Shown here: piece by piece, positions 35,451-46,945 of the stretch
Layout of the letters: the number at the start of each line of letters is the position of its first letter
How positions within the stretch are numbered: the first letter of the stretch is position 1
From: Trichoderma breve
Lineage: Eukaryota > Ascomycota > Sordariomycetes > Hypocreales > Hypocreaceae
Assembly: GCF_028502605.1 (NCBI RefSeq)
Contig: NC_079236.1
Location: 3,906,001 to 3,970,000, forward strand
DNA length: 64,000 nucleotides
Reading direction: 5' to 3'
Position numbers and translations under genes: made by a program
Notes under the pieces: model-generated
Told to the model about the DNA's origin: nothing
Databases searched by the model: none
What the model saw: only the letters and a program-made list of their open reading frames with translations

Positions 35451-37082
35451 ATGGATAGTACACGTGCTCCCCTTTTGCCCAATGGGCTCGGAGCTGCAGC
35501 AAATCTTGCTACAGTCAAGCAAGAAGTAAAGTGTTAGTAGTTATCCATTATTTTCATCATCTCGAAACATGATTAACATTAATACGTAACCTTTATGGAA
35601 ACATAGCGAAAGCCGATGCTATTGTTGCCTCTACAATCCCTGTCGCAGCTCCCCTCCAGAACTTTCTTGCATTGACTAGGGCCGGCGATGTTTTGTATCA
35701 AAGCACAGCCGGAACCAGACAGCTTGGGTCGTCGGAACCTCTCCGATTCGATGATGTGAGCAATTGACTTTGATCCCAAATTTAGCGCACCTATCAAAAA
35801 TTATTCTCACTCATACTCCTCCGGGCACTGCACTAACCATGCATAGATGTTTTGGCTGGCTTCTCATACCAAGATCCTTGGAGCAATGGCACTGCTCAAA
35901 TGCATTGATATGGGTTTAATTGGGATTAATGATAGCGTTTTAGATCATTTACCCGGCTTAGCTAAAGAAGAAGTGTATGTAACTACTCTGTGGTCTCTGG
36001 TGACTTGTAGAGACGAGGTTTCTCTAACAAATATATATTTAGCCGACTTGATCCTAATGACCCAAGCTCGGCTACACAACCTCGAGTTGGCGATATTACT
36101 GTTCGCAATCTCCTCACTTTTACAGCTGGAAACGCCTACCCTGTGGTAGATATCCTTGCTGCTCTGAATCCGGAAAAGATTGTTACCGATCCAGAGGCTT
36201 TTTTCCCAACTAATAAAAGCGTTTACGAAGGTTCACACGCGGCCAACCCGAACCAGATTTGGCGCTATGGCGCTGAAGCTGATTATAGCGGTCTGCTTGT
36301 CGAGGCCCTGACTAATGTCAGCTTGGGCCAGTTCATTCAAACCAATTTGCTAGATCCTGCAGGGGTAGAGGCAAATGACTTCGCCTTTACCCTAGATAGT
36401 GAACAAAGAGCTCGGCTCGTGGGCCAGCATGTCAGAGTTACCCCAGACATGCTTATTCCAAGAGCGCCGATCTACGATGATGCACAGATTAAATTTGAAA
36501 GCGCAGGAGCCGGAGGCTTTGGCACTATCAACGCTCTTGGACAAGCACTTTTGCCCCTACTTAATCAAGGAGTTCATCGTAAGTGTCATCATGTATTTCC
36601 TGTTGGAACAAAGACTAGACCGCCATAAAAAGATTTGGTTTAAGTGTTTCACTTCAATCTGTTTAAAATCGAGTATATGAACTAATAGAGGAGTATATAT
36701 AGCTAAGTCAGGTAAAAGAGTTCTGAGTTCTGAACTCGTAGCTCAGATGTTTACTCCGCAACTTTCCGAGGCTGAGGTTGAAAACGGCCTTAACAAACCT
36801 TCTCAAGCCTCTAACGACGGTGGGGTTCTATTTCCAGGAACACCCAAGCAGTGGGGTCTTGGAGCGCTGCTTTTTCCAGAAGGATTTGAAACTGGCCGAG
36901 GAAAATTCACTTTGGCTTGGGCTGGTTTCACCAACGTAAACTGGCACTGCGATATAGAGAAGGGCGTGGTTATGCTAGCCTGGAGCCAGGAAATTCCGCA
37001 AGACGACCCAATTTATAATAACCAAACTCGATATCCTATTGAGAGAGTTATTTATGATGCAATTGGAGATTCCTTCTTTTGA
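35451..37082 (+). CDS. Beta-lactamase/transesterase-fold serine hydrolase (LovD/EstB-like)
   Basis: Five exons, 35451-35532, 35607-35755, 35847-35974, 36043-36578 and 36703-37082, give 424 residues. The catalytic SxxK motif is SHTK (Ser83, Lys86) in FWLASHTK, created right after the second splice. Downstream are ITVRNLLTFTAG, a tyrosine-rich YGAEADYSG stretch (about 195-202) that should supply the third catalytic residue, and a C-terminal LGALLFPEG/WAGFTNVNW region. This is the class C beta-lactamase-like family. Fungal members include esterases and the acyltransferase LovD, and many lie in specialised-metabolite clusters. No signal peptide is evident. Transesterase versus esterase activity cannot be told from sequence. 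Confidence 0.87.
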
Positions 37083-37765
37083 ATTCTAATTACATCTCAT
37101 GTACATCTTGCATGGGTACGCACCCTATGTTCAGCTCAACTATACACCCCGGGTTGCTAGCTAGAAAATAGATGTATAGCTCCTCGATCTATGCAATATA
37201 TCTACAGAAATAGTCGAGTACAAGGTCTTGTATACTCAATGATAGGGGTGTGTAGGGGAGCTATGAGCTGACATATCATCGCGCGCGGTTGATTAACACA
37301 TCCACAGGCTTTAAGCACCCACAATTCTTCGCCCGAGATATGAGAAACCGATAAGCAGCGCCTCGTATTCTCTTGTTAGTATGCGTCGGTTTGATCAAGT
37401 CAGATCATCCCAGCAATTTTGGGTATAGCAAGCGCGCGGTGCAGAGAAGCAAAATTATGGAGCGACCTGATCGAACCATCAGATAGGAGCCTCTTTTTTT
37501 ATCTAATCGATCTACTGTAGATTTGACAACCGCGCGGCCCTCAGATTCACTCATATTGCCTGCTCTATGTAAGCAGTAAAGAAGGCGAAAAGCAATTTGC
37601 AAATGGTGGGTCGTACTTTGGAATCTATTGCTGAAGAATTGAGAGGAGGATGAAAGAGCCAAGAGCTGTTGTGTATTTAAAGATGTAAAAAACGGATTTT
37701 ATCAGATTTTATCAGTACATCAAATTTTCTTCTTCTATCTTAAAACATTTCGACAATTTTGGGCA
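37083..37765. other. Intergenic
   Basis: 0.68 kb between two plus-strand genes. An 85-codon minus-strand frame at 37405-37662 has no support. Several GCGCGC/CGCGCGG words occur in an otherwise AT-rich stretch, and nothing further is recognised. Confidence 0.45.
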
Positions 37766-39283
37766 ATGATGACGCTGCTGTTTTACATGATTTCTGCTCT
37801 GGTGCTTCTAAGCACAGAGCCCCTGGCTGAAGCAGCCAAGTCTAGCATATCCCCTTTTAAGATTGACCTCTCTCATCGCGTACCGCACATGGTCGATATG
37901 ATAAAGAGAACTCAGTTACCTCCGAGCGATTTAGACATTGCTGTCAACAGCAGGAATGATTCAACGAACACCGGCATATCTTTATCCAAGCTCGAGAGTC
38001 TCTGTAGCCAATGGCTACATGATTTCGACTGGGAAAAAGAACAACTTGAACTGAATCGGTATGTCACGGCCCATAGTATCCTTGTGATGACGAATTGGCT
38101 GCTAATATGTTTGTCGAAGGCTGAAACATTTTACTACAATTATTGAAGGCCAAACAATTCACTTTATCCATGAAGTCTCCCAAGCGCGGAACTCTATTCC
38201 GCTCATCCTACTTCACGGTTGGCCAGGATCGTTTTTGGAAATGTTACCTGTCATAAATAATTTGACTCTCAAGAATAATTCGCATATGGCCAGCTCCGAC
38301 GAGGTGTCGTTTGATGTCGTTATTCCCTCTCTTCCTGGATTCGGCTTCTCTTCCCCTACCCCAAAGAATTGGACCATTGATGACACTGCACGTGTATTCA
38401 ACACCCTCATGCAGGAAGTACTGGGTTATGATACCTATGCAGTTCATGGTTCTGACTGGGGAGCCTTCATTGGCTGGTCACTGTATAATTCCTACCCCAA
38501 CTCTGTTCGCGCCACTCACATGGCGCTTTTCCCAGAGCTTCCACTACAACCCGAACAGCTGGATGCAGAGAATATAACGCTTTCTAGAGAGGATGCCTTC
38601 AGCGAGCAACTCTGGGTTGACAATTCTGTCGGTGGCAGTGCATATGCAGTTCAACAGAGAACTAAAGTAAGTCCGCACATTGCCTTTACAAACGCAGAGC
38701 TGCATGCTTAATCTCTATTTTAGCCAAATACAATTGGTTTGGCATTGTACGATAATCCAGTTGGCCAACTTGCGTGGATTGCTGAGAAATATATCTCTTG
38801 TAAGATCCTGTTGCTTCAGTTTTGTTCATTTTTTTTCAATTGAGTGTTCATTTGTCCCATGTTAACGTATAATACGTCCTAGGGTCCGATCCGCGACGTG
38901 GCACCGGGCCGTCTGTTTTAAATGACCATGAAATCCTTCGGGTCGTCTCGCTCTATTATCTCACACAGTCGTTCACTTCCGCTGCTTACATATATAACCA
39001 GAATCCGTCATCATTTGCCGTTCCTCTGTCGAAAGCGAAAACAGATGCCCCATTTCTCTTTTCCAGTTTTAAATATGATACATTCTTCATCCCAGAACAG
39101 ATTATAGGTCCTCTGACGAATCTTGTCTACTATAAATGTCAGTTACTCTTAGCCTTTCAATGTTGAATTACGATTTTTAACACTTACATAGCGTGGGATT
39201 TTGGTGGACATTTTTGTGGCTTGGACAATCCGCCTGCTCTTGTTCAGGGTCTAAGGGAAATCAAGAAATACTGGCATTACTGA
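37766..39283 (+). CDS. Epoxide hydrolase (EHN domain plus alpha/beta hydrolase), secretory N-terminus
   Basis: Five exons, 37766-38058, 38120-38666, 38724-38799, 38883-39137 and 39192-39283, give 420 residues. After a hydrophobic leader (residues 1-24, ending near AEAAK) comes an N-terminal epoxide hydrolase (EHN) segment (FKIDLSHRVPHMVDMIKRT and SQWLHDFDWE). The hydrolase core has HGWPGS (oxyanion, about 130), nucleophile Asp210 in GSDWG, and the base His397 in GGHFCGL. This layout matches microsomal-type epoxide hydrolases, which open epoxides to vicinal diols. The leader could direct secretion or anchor it in the ER. It sits in a run of tailoring-type enzymes, which fits work on an oxidised small molecule; that link is inference. 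Confidence 0.9.
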
Positions 39284-39472
39284 TCATCTTTAGTCTATTT
39301 TCTCTATCAGTTTGCTGGACTTTCTTGAAACATCACATATGGGATCCCCAGAAGTATACATTAAATGCAGAGTTCATAACACGAGAGTGTTAAGCTGTGG
39401 GACCTTTCGGAGCAGTATTGTTTCATACGTATCTAATTCTAATTTACAAATTAATATTACAGAAATCTGAAT

Positions 39473-41040
39473 TTACACTTCCACCTCACGATATCTGTTG
39501 CTTTCCAGCTCTTGGACAATATAAGCAAACTGTATAACTCCTCTCTTAAAATCACCCAGCTGTTTCTGACTTAGTGACATGACTGTAGGACCGACCTTTG
39601 CAAGAAACCATGTCTTGTCTCTCTTAGCAACAGCAGCGCCGGTAAAACATAACCACACATAAATCTCTCTCTCCAACTCCCCATCATTATCTTTGGGAAA
39701 GACCATGATGCAGGATCGTAAATTTTCCACAAATATCTGGTTCTCGCCGGATGAGAAAGGTATACCACGCTTGAGAGAATTTAGGTAGATACTCGCGGCG
39801 TACCAACATGCGGCATGGAAAGGGCCATCTTCCTCAAAATCTCCATTTGGGTACTTGTCTCCTATACATAAAGGTATCTCCCAGTAGTCTCCTGGTATGG
39901 CTTGTGGATCGAAAGTAAGCAAATTGTCATGAACCTCATGAAGCAGTGATAGTAACGGCCCATTCAGCCCACTGGAATATAATACTTTCTCCGGACGTTG
40001 CAAGATAGCTGAGAGAAGTGTAGTTGGTGCCTCAGGAACTTGATATCCGTCTACGGTTCCAAAGACTGGTTTCGAGGCACTCAGAATGGCGTCGCCAAAA
40101 CCAATCCTGAATGAACAGTTATTACTGACCGTAGGGTTGTGGGACTAACGGGTCGACTTACAGTGTAATCATATGTGATAAGAAACCATCAAAACCAAGC
40201 TTTCTTAGGCCTCCATTTGCATTTACCATTTGCAGTAGGCCTTCTTTATGGATCCTTGCTTCATCTAGGTGGCTATTCATGCTCTTCACTTTGTTGTTAG
40301 CCTTGGACCAACGCCTCATCTGCAACAACCTACTTGCCTCATAATGCCATAAATACATTGCTGTGGCTATATCTGTGTCGGATACAGTTCGAGAGGCAGA
40401 AATATTTTCCAAGAGGAGCTTGATCGCCTGTCGCCGATGATAATGAGTTACAGGATTGCCATTTTCTCCTCGAATCACCTCTAGATGAGATGACGCAGCG
40501 AAAAGAATTACGTGAAACATGCACGGATCCTGGAATGATGCTTGCATCCATTGATTCCTTGAGTACTCAGGGGCGTGATTGAAGTTGGTTCTAAGAGACC
40601 TCGGAAAGCAGAGGTCATAATCAGCGGGGCGGTGAGTTTACTCATACATTCGAGCGGAACAGTCTCTCTCTCTAGGAAATGCTTACAGTGATTGACTAAG
40701 AATGGCATATACCATTGAGATGGGATTGGGTAATGCTGCGTGGTGGAGTCCAAAGATAACGGAATGAGTGAAGACCCGCCGGCGACACTCAACCCGTTGG
40801 ATAGGGACTCTAGTTGTGAGCGAAGCGTGCGTATCTCGTGCTGAGATCGGTTTTCTTCATAATTACAGTTTATGAATTTCCTTTTATTATCAGAAAGTTT
40901 CAGATATGGATTGGAGATGAATTAACTCACTTCCGACAAGTTGTGCAACTCGGAAAGATCTTGTCGCATTTCTTCTTCCGCACTCTGCAATTGCTACACG
41001 CTTGCAATGCACAACCATCTTTAACAGTCGGAGTTGTCAT
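39473..41040 (-). CDS. Zn2Cys6 transcription factor, gene model with a frame problem
   Basis: Exon 1 is 41040-40931, exon 2 begins at 40880, and the last exon is 40104-39473. The zinc cluster has Cys15, 18, 25, 32, 35 and 42, completed across intron 1 (KKFINC). A coiled linker follows (EIRTLRSQLESL), then a regulatory domain of the fungal_trans_2 type. One frame runs from YMPFLVNHCKHFL to about 40640 and must pass to another that encodes HAPEYSRNQWMQASFQDPC. Obvious splice signals between them (GTATGA or GTAAAC donors near 40640-40650, TTAG acceptor near 40590) leave the frame wrong by one base or create a stop. A formal alternative (donor 40641, acceptor ending at 40541) keeps the frame but deletes conserved-looking residues. 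It may be a frameshifted pseudogene, a base error or an unusual intron. Confidence 0.65.
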
Positions 41041-41414
41041 TTTGTTTCCTAGGAAGAAAATAGAGAGATAGTCGTCTCGTGTCAGTCAAGGCCTATTGTC
41101 AAACAAATAGTCTCAGCAGTTACGTGCCACGATGTCAATTTGAAGGAGAGTCAGCTAGCGCCGCGGCAACGAAGGATTTGTCCGAGCTGACCACGACTTG
41201 TCGACTCAGCCCCGCGGATCCTGAATAAAGCCCTGGTAACAGTCTGTTAAGAATGGGAGATTCGAAGCTAAAATCTGACACTATGAATTATTAGACTAAG
41301 GAAACTCAAATACTAAATTGTAATAACACTAAATGGACAGAAGTCGAAGAGAAGGCAAACCGAACTTTTAGACACGTATTGCTAACGAGTCCTAGTTTGC
41401 GTTGCACAGCCAGC
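41041..41414. other. Intergenic: promoter of the Zn2Cys6 gene
   Basis: 0.37 kb on the upstream side of the minus-strand regulator. It holds several CCGCGG/CGGC words near 41160-41220. No coding sequence. Confidence 0.4.
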
Positions 41415-42995
41415 TCAGATGCACTTGAAGCTACTGGCGGACTTTGTGTCTCCTCCAATGTACGTGGCAATCTGGGGATAAGGACAGATAATGCGAGCGC
41501 CGCCTTGAGATCCCGCTATCTCCGCAGCCAAGCTGAGAGGCGCCCTCTTGTTTTCCACCCAGTTTACCAGAGCCGCAAGCGGATCCGTGGGCACCGCCCC
41601 GAGAGACGGAGTGCCTGCGCAATGGTCCACACCGGGGGCAAGGAAAAGCCGAAAGAACTCGTTGACTTTTTCAGAGCCACCCATCAGTCGCTCAACTCTG
41701 TTCCGGTATTCGACTGTACCTTTGGGGAAAATAAGCTGATCGGAAAGGCCGTGCCACATTAGCAATTTCCCGCCCGACTTTTGGAATCCGGACAGGTTAG
41801 GATTATCGGTTCCGATGATGGCGTCATATTCCTTGTCTGACCGGGCAAAGAGCCGGTCTAGTGTGGCATAGTCGATTTTGCTCAGATCATAATTGGGGTC
41901 TTTCGCGATCCAGTATTTGATCCAAGCATCGTTGACGAAAAAGGGAAGGCCGACTCGTTTCCCATGAGTTACATTGGTGTTCGTAAGGCTGTCTAGCGCA
42001 GCGCCAGGATTGAGGCCATACCACCTTGACTCTCCATCTGGTCCAAAGGGACCTTGGAGCACCTTCTGAACAACACTGGCGGTTGCTTCTGTGATGGTCA
42101 CATTCACTCCATCACAAGGAATCTTTCGTCCAACCAGCGCGTATGGATTAAAGTGGCAAATGTCTGGATCATTGATGACGCCGTCGACGATGCCGTCCAA
42201 TCCGTCGCATTCAGCAATAGCGGCGTCGGTAAATGCCTTTAGCTCGCAAGGTGAAGGAAACGACTTTTCCATCTTCATAACCACCTGCGGCCATTGCTCT
42301 GCAATAACATATGTTGGCCAGTAGATTGCAGGAGCACCTGCTAGAATCCCATCAAAAAGATCTGGGTATCTCTGCGCCGCAACCATTGCCTGCCGTCCGC
42401 CTGTTGAACATCCGTTCCAATATGAGTATTTGGGCTTCTGACCATAAAACTGCTCCGTAATCTCTTTGCCGACTAACGCCATATCATGGACTGAGCGATA
42501 GGAGAAATTGATGAGTGCATCTCGGTTCACAGAACCGTCTGGTCGTAAGGCCCAAGCCTCAGGCGACGAAGGGTTGAAGCCTACACCAGCATCGGTAGAT
42601 GCGGAGGAGTATCCCTGCTTAATGGTAGGACCTAGGGTAAGCTCCAGCTCGCCGGCTGCATAACCGACTCCCCCGTTGGCTTGAAATCTCCCATTCCAAC
42701 CCTCCAGAGGCATCCAGACTTTGACGAGAACTTTGTCATGTGCGCCTGGATGGGTAAGAACCACATCAACTGCACATACGTCCAGACCGGAAACTGGACT
42801 TGGAAGAAGCCCTGGGACGGCGGGGACGGTATAATTCCATAACTCTGTCCCATTAATCGATATGATTTCGGCACCTGGGATGCATGGAGCTTTAAGATGG
42901 GCACATGATTGCCTTGGGTGTCGAGAAACTTCTCCATCAGCAGCGGCACAGGCCACAAGTGTAGCCAAAAGATGTAGGAGGGAAAGTTTTGCCAT
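41415..42995 (-). CDS. Tannase/feruloyl esterase family secreted enzyme
   Basis: Single exon, 526 residues. The N-terminus has a signal peptide (core LLHLLATLVACAAA). The nucleophile elbow is GCSTGG (Ser197), with Asp419 in LSDQ and His458 in VDHCAG. The Cys196-Cys459 pair flanking the triad is the family's hallmark disulfide. A calcium-binding lid loop CDGLDGIVDGVINDP is at about 263-277. The family hydrolyses ester bonds of gallate or hydroxycinnamates on plant phenolics, or esters of fungal metabolites. Several N-glycosylation sites are present. Extracellular location is expected. The gene is divergent from the DUF4336 gene. Confidence 0.93.
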   Translation of the reverse strand: MAKLSLLHLLATLVACAAADGEVSRHPRQSCAHLKAPCIPGAEIISINGTELWNYTVPAVPGLLPSPVSGLDVCAVDVVLTHPGAHDKVLVKVWMPLEGWNGRFQANGGVGYAAGELELTLGPTIKQGYSSASTDAGVGFNPSSPEAWALRPDGSVNRDALINFSYRSVHDMALVGKEITEQFYGQKPKYSYWNGCSTGGRQAMVAAQRYPDLFDGILAGAPAIYWPTYVIAEQWPQVVMKMEKSFPSPCELKAFTDAAIAECDGLDGIVDGVINDPDICHFNPYALVGRKIPCDGVNVTITEATASVVQKVLQGPFGPDGESRWYGLNPGAALDSLTNTNVTHGKRVGLPFFVNDAWIKYWIAKDPNYDLSKIDYATLDRLFARSDKEYDAIIGTDNPNLSGFQKSGGKLLMWHGLSDQLIFPKGTVEYRNRVERLMGGSEKVNEFFRLFLAPGVDHCAGTPSLGAVPTDPLAALVNWVENKRAPLSLAAEIAGSQGGARIICPYPQIATYIGGDTKSASSFKCI

Positions 42996-43652
42996 TGTTG
43001 CTAATTGACTGGTTCAAATCACCAACAGCTGCTGATTCGATCGACTGACTCAAGTTTAGAAACCCAAGGCGTATTAGAGATATTTATACTTGTTTTTTCA
43101 GATGCCCCTTTCTTATGGACGACGCCATCTTAACATCAATCAGATTCATACCTGCAAGTTCTTATTAGACTGCCATCGACCGGCGGGCGGTTTTCCGATC
43201 CCAGTCAAGCCAAGCCATTTGTGCATCATGCGGAGTAGGTAAAAATATGGTTAAATACAAAATGGATACAGAGTACGACCAACTAACTAGGAATATATCA
43301 TATGTCTTCGGCGGCCTCATTACTAGAAGGGATCGAACCCATATGCTGTATTATTTAGTATAAAGATTTGAGTTAATACCAGCAATGAGGCTTAGCACCG
43401 ATTGCTAATGGCAAGGGTCGGCCCCGCTCCGCGCACCAAATCAACACGGCTGTCCTCCGTGTAGAACGATCAGTATATTCGGCCAATGGCTTTCTTCATG
43501 ACGTATACCGACAAACGAACTGAATCTATCTAGAGGGCTTCCAATCGTTATAAATATTGGCATTGTATTCGTTGTTGGCTATCGGAATCGCAATGAAACC
43601 CCGTCTTGTATTTCTGTTCCTCTAGTTATTTATAAACGCCAGCGTGTGAAAG
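42996..43652. promoter_or_regulatory. Divergent promoter of the tannase and DUF4336 genes
   Basis: 0.66 kb with starts pointing outward. It contains CCGGCGGGCGG near 43180 and GGCCCCGCTCCGCG near 43421-43434. The latter shares the core GCTCCGC with the GC patch upstream of the SDR gene. A T-arm-like word GGGATCGAACCC near 43329 is not part of a full tRNA. Confidence 0.4.
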
Positions 43653-44529
43653 ATGTCTCCAAAAAATGAGCTAGCGTTGGACAAACAGGACTCCGACTCA
43701 ACAGTAATTCGCCAAGTAAGCCCCAATATCACTACCATTAGCATCCCATTCGCACAGTTGGGGCTTCTCAAAACGGGTGGACGAACAACTATCGGTAAGC
43801 CGTCTTCGTCTAAGAGACTCTTCTTCCTCTGACGATATTACAGTGCAACTTCAATCCGGCTCACTTGCAGTCATATCGCCGGTGCGATTGACGGACGTCG
43901 TGCGCAATGCGCTGATTGCAACGAACGGCACAGTCAAATATATCATCGCTCCAAACTTGGAGCATTACATGCAGATTGGCTCATGGAAAGCAGAATTTCC
44001 CGGCGCATGTCTCATTGTCCCCGAGGGCCTACCTGAAAAATGCGCCAAGAAACTAGGCTTAGGTCGGGAGGTATTCGACATCATCTACACTGCGTCGGAA
44101 AGCCAGAAACATATCTCGGAAGAATTTGACAATGAGTTCGATGTACAATACATTGATTCAATGGAGTCTCACGAAATTGTCTTGTTCCACAAGCCGACTC
44201 ACACAGTCATCGAAGCAGACCTTTTATTTAATGTACCCGCTGTCGAGCAATTCTCCAAGTCAGGCCAATCACCAACTTCTGGGGTTTTAACGAAGCTTGT
44301 TTCGCCAATCTTCTCCACAGCATATCCTGCGACATGGCAGAAGCGTCTAGCATGGTATATACTAGGAGCTAAAGACCGTGTCGCTTTTGCCGTGTCATTG
44401 CAACGTATATACAGCTGGGATTTCGACCGCATTATACCCTGTCATGGAGATGTCATTGAAAGTGAAGCAAAGAAGGTATTCGGTAATATTTTCGAGTGGT
44501 ATCTGGATGGAGAGAACAAGCGTCTCTGA
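43653..44529 (+). CDS. DUF4336 protein (metallo-beta-lactamase-like fold)
   Basis: Two exons, 43653-43794 and 43844-44529, give 275 residues. The start reads VSPNITTISIPF and GGRTTI; the splice then gives VQLQSGSLAVISPV, typical of the family. It has IIAPNLEHY, KPTHTVIEADLLFN and IIPCHGD, which correspond to degenerate metallo-beta-lactamase strand motifs. The classical HxHxDH zinc site is not present as such, so enzymatic activity is unclear. Role unknown. It is divergent from the tannase gene. Confidence 0.82.
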
Positions 44530-44763
44530 CTTCAGAGTTCTAAAGAGTCCCGAAGCTTGCAGTTAGTCTAACGCGGACATTATTTCTCACGAACATGGCG
44601 AAGAGTTGGCGAAGACGAGTATCTTCTTGTACTAATTAGATCATATAGTAATTTTTAATACAGTCATTTAGTAAAGACAATGAAGTGTTTTTCCACATGA
44701 ATGTCGCAGTGACAGATATTAAAAGGGAATATGTATTATCTACAGCTAAAATCGTTACAGCTA

Positions 44764-46424
44764 TCATAAATTTGTCACTAAAGCATCCAAGAGAACCTTT
44801 GCTGCGAAGCGCCTCCCATCCCCTTCGGCATATTTCCGAGCGAACTTTTTGGCTCGTAGGTTTATTTCCTCCGCTTTGGCTCCAAAGATAACTTGTACAA
44901 GGGTTTCACATAGCTCGTCCTTTTGCCATCTCGGCTTTGCCTTTTTGTTCCCCCACCGGCCTATTCCAATAAGCTCTGCCCTGTTGGCGAAATCATAGCA
45001 ATCTGCCCATCCTGGCAAAACAAGCTGCGCGACGCCAGCGCTACAATTCGGAACAAAATTATTAGGACTTTTCATTGAGAATGCTGTTTGGTAGAAATGA
45101 GATACTCACCACAATGCTTCGTTAAAGGAGCTTGCACCACCATGGTTCACCGAACAGATGATATGACCGGATTCGAGCACAGATTTTGGCTCTGCCGTCA
45201 CCCAATTCGTGAGTCTGATTTGGTCATTATCCATCTCTTTGCCTAAGTGCCTATGAATGGCCTTGTAAACGTCCTCTTCGTGTTGCTCTAGGCTGCTTGG
45301 AACAAGCTTGTCCTCACTTGCCACGCTCTTGATCTTGAGTTTCCACAGAATTTGTAGTTTTCGACCCTTCGCGTCTGCCATATCTAAAAATTGACGAAAG
45401 GCAGCTGCCATTTCGACCGCTTCTGATTTGGACATCGTCAGATGGGTGCCAAGATTGACATACACCGTGGGCTCTCTAGCAAGCCAATTTTCCAGGGATT
45501 GGTCCACTTTACTAAGCTCGAGAGAGGGACGAATAATAGGACCGCAAGGAACAACATGAGAAGGTAATATGTCAAAAGGGTAGTCCAGGTCGGCACTGTT
45601 TGCGACGAGGATGCGTAGCCCTGTCGGTGCAGGCTTCAACACGCCCAATTCGTTGGCAGTCATCAATTGGATACTCTCTCCAACCCGGTTTTTCAGCAAT
45701 GTCTGGGCGTTTTTGACTCTTTGGGCTGTAAGTAGCATGTATACAGCAACGAGATTGAGAGCGATGTTTGCAGGGATAAGATAGATAGGAAGCGGAAATG
45801 GCATTCCTGAACAGACTCTGTATTTGTTTGATCAGAAATTAGTACATGGAATGTTTTGCATTCAACTTACATGGGGTACTTCCATAGAGCCGCAAGTCGT
45901 GGTTGCAGAGGAACCGCAAAGTCTTTGATCGTATTTGGCGCCAGTACGATCCAGTTGATACCCAGATGGTTACACAGAGTAAGACCAGGAGTAAAAAGTG
46001 GCTCGATAACAGTCAAATCAGGTTTCACATTACTCAGGATATGTAGGCTTTGCTGATACAAATCGACAAACTCCTCGGAGCTCCAAGGTTGCATGATACC
46101 CTCGATGCAGAGAATCGTGCGTGCCGCATTGAAGAAAGTGGGAGGTCGGTCGTATGCTTTGAATAGGTCGACATCTGGGCCTATACATGCTTCAAATTGG
46201 GATCTACCATGCAGTCTGTGGAAAATCAGACGTGATGATGGCTTGCAGGGAGAAATATCCACAACGAGCTGATTGGTCTTAAGGGCCGCCTGCTCGAGGC
46301 CCTCAAAGGACGCAATATGAATCTCAACATCATTGGCCAGAATAGCCAACTCGTACGCTGCAGCTAGGACCACATTAGCCTGGCCGTAATCGGAATTCGT
46401 AAAGAACAAGATTGTCTTGGGCAT
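44764..46424 (-). CDS. UDP-glycosyltransferase (GT1 family)
   Basis: Three exons on the minus strand, 46424-45871, 45817-45110 and 45040-44764, give 512 residues. The N-terminal Rossmann half begins TILFFTNSDYGQANV; a hydrophobic segment near IPANIALNLVAVYMLL may be a membrane-associated helix. The donor-binding half contains PTVYVNLGTH and the C-terminal SVNHGGASSFNEALCAGV, which holds the HGG of the UDP-sugar site completed across the second splice. It should transfer a sugar to a hydrophobic acceptor, often for detoxification or as a final biosynthetic step. The start is the ATG before PKTILFF. Confidence 0.9.
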
Positions 46425-46945
46425 GGTGAAAGGCGCGATGGATGGGTGAGCAATGCAGGAAAAAAAGATGGACAAGAGTAAAAGCAAAAGCTCTGTCTCT
46501 ACACGTAACTCTTGAACAACTCTAGAAGGGAAAAGGCAAGGGAATCCTCATTTCGCGCGGATGGCATATTTATCATGAAACATCGTCTGGGCTGCTCCTT
46601 AGATATGGCTTCTTTAGCTTGGCAGCGGCCCTACTATGGAGCCATCACAGCTCTGGCGACTCGATTAGAGATAATTCTCGATAGCGGGAAGGCTACAGTC
46701 ATAATGAGCATAAGCACAAAGGATCGGTTAGAAGCAGAACGAAATGCTAGTGCTGATACTGCGAGGGTAACCGTTGATTGGTTCCCCTAAACGAGCGTCT
46801 CTTCGTTCTCGTTCATTGGATGCTACAGTGTGGCTGAGTCAGCTGAATATCTCTTTAACCTTATTATTAACTGAATCTGTAATCTATACTTACATGTGCT
46901 CTATTCTTTAAAAAAAGAAAATGTTGAAAAAAAGAAGTCCTTCGC
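46425..46945. other. Intergenic: promoter of the UDP-glycosyltransferase
   Basis: 0.52 kb between two minus-strand genes. A 92-codon plus-strand frame (46512-46790) has no support. Confidence 0.4.

Noticed and set aside
43325..43345. GGGATCGAACCC, the complement of a tRNA T-arm
   Set aside because: No matching acceptor stem, anticodon arm or D-arm could be folded around it on the minus strand.
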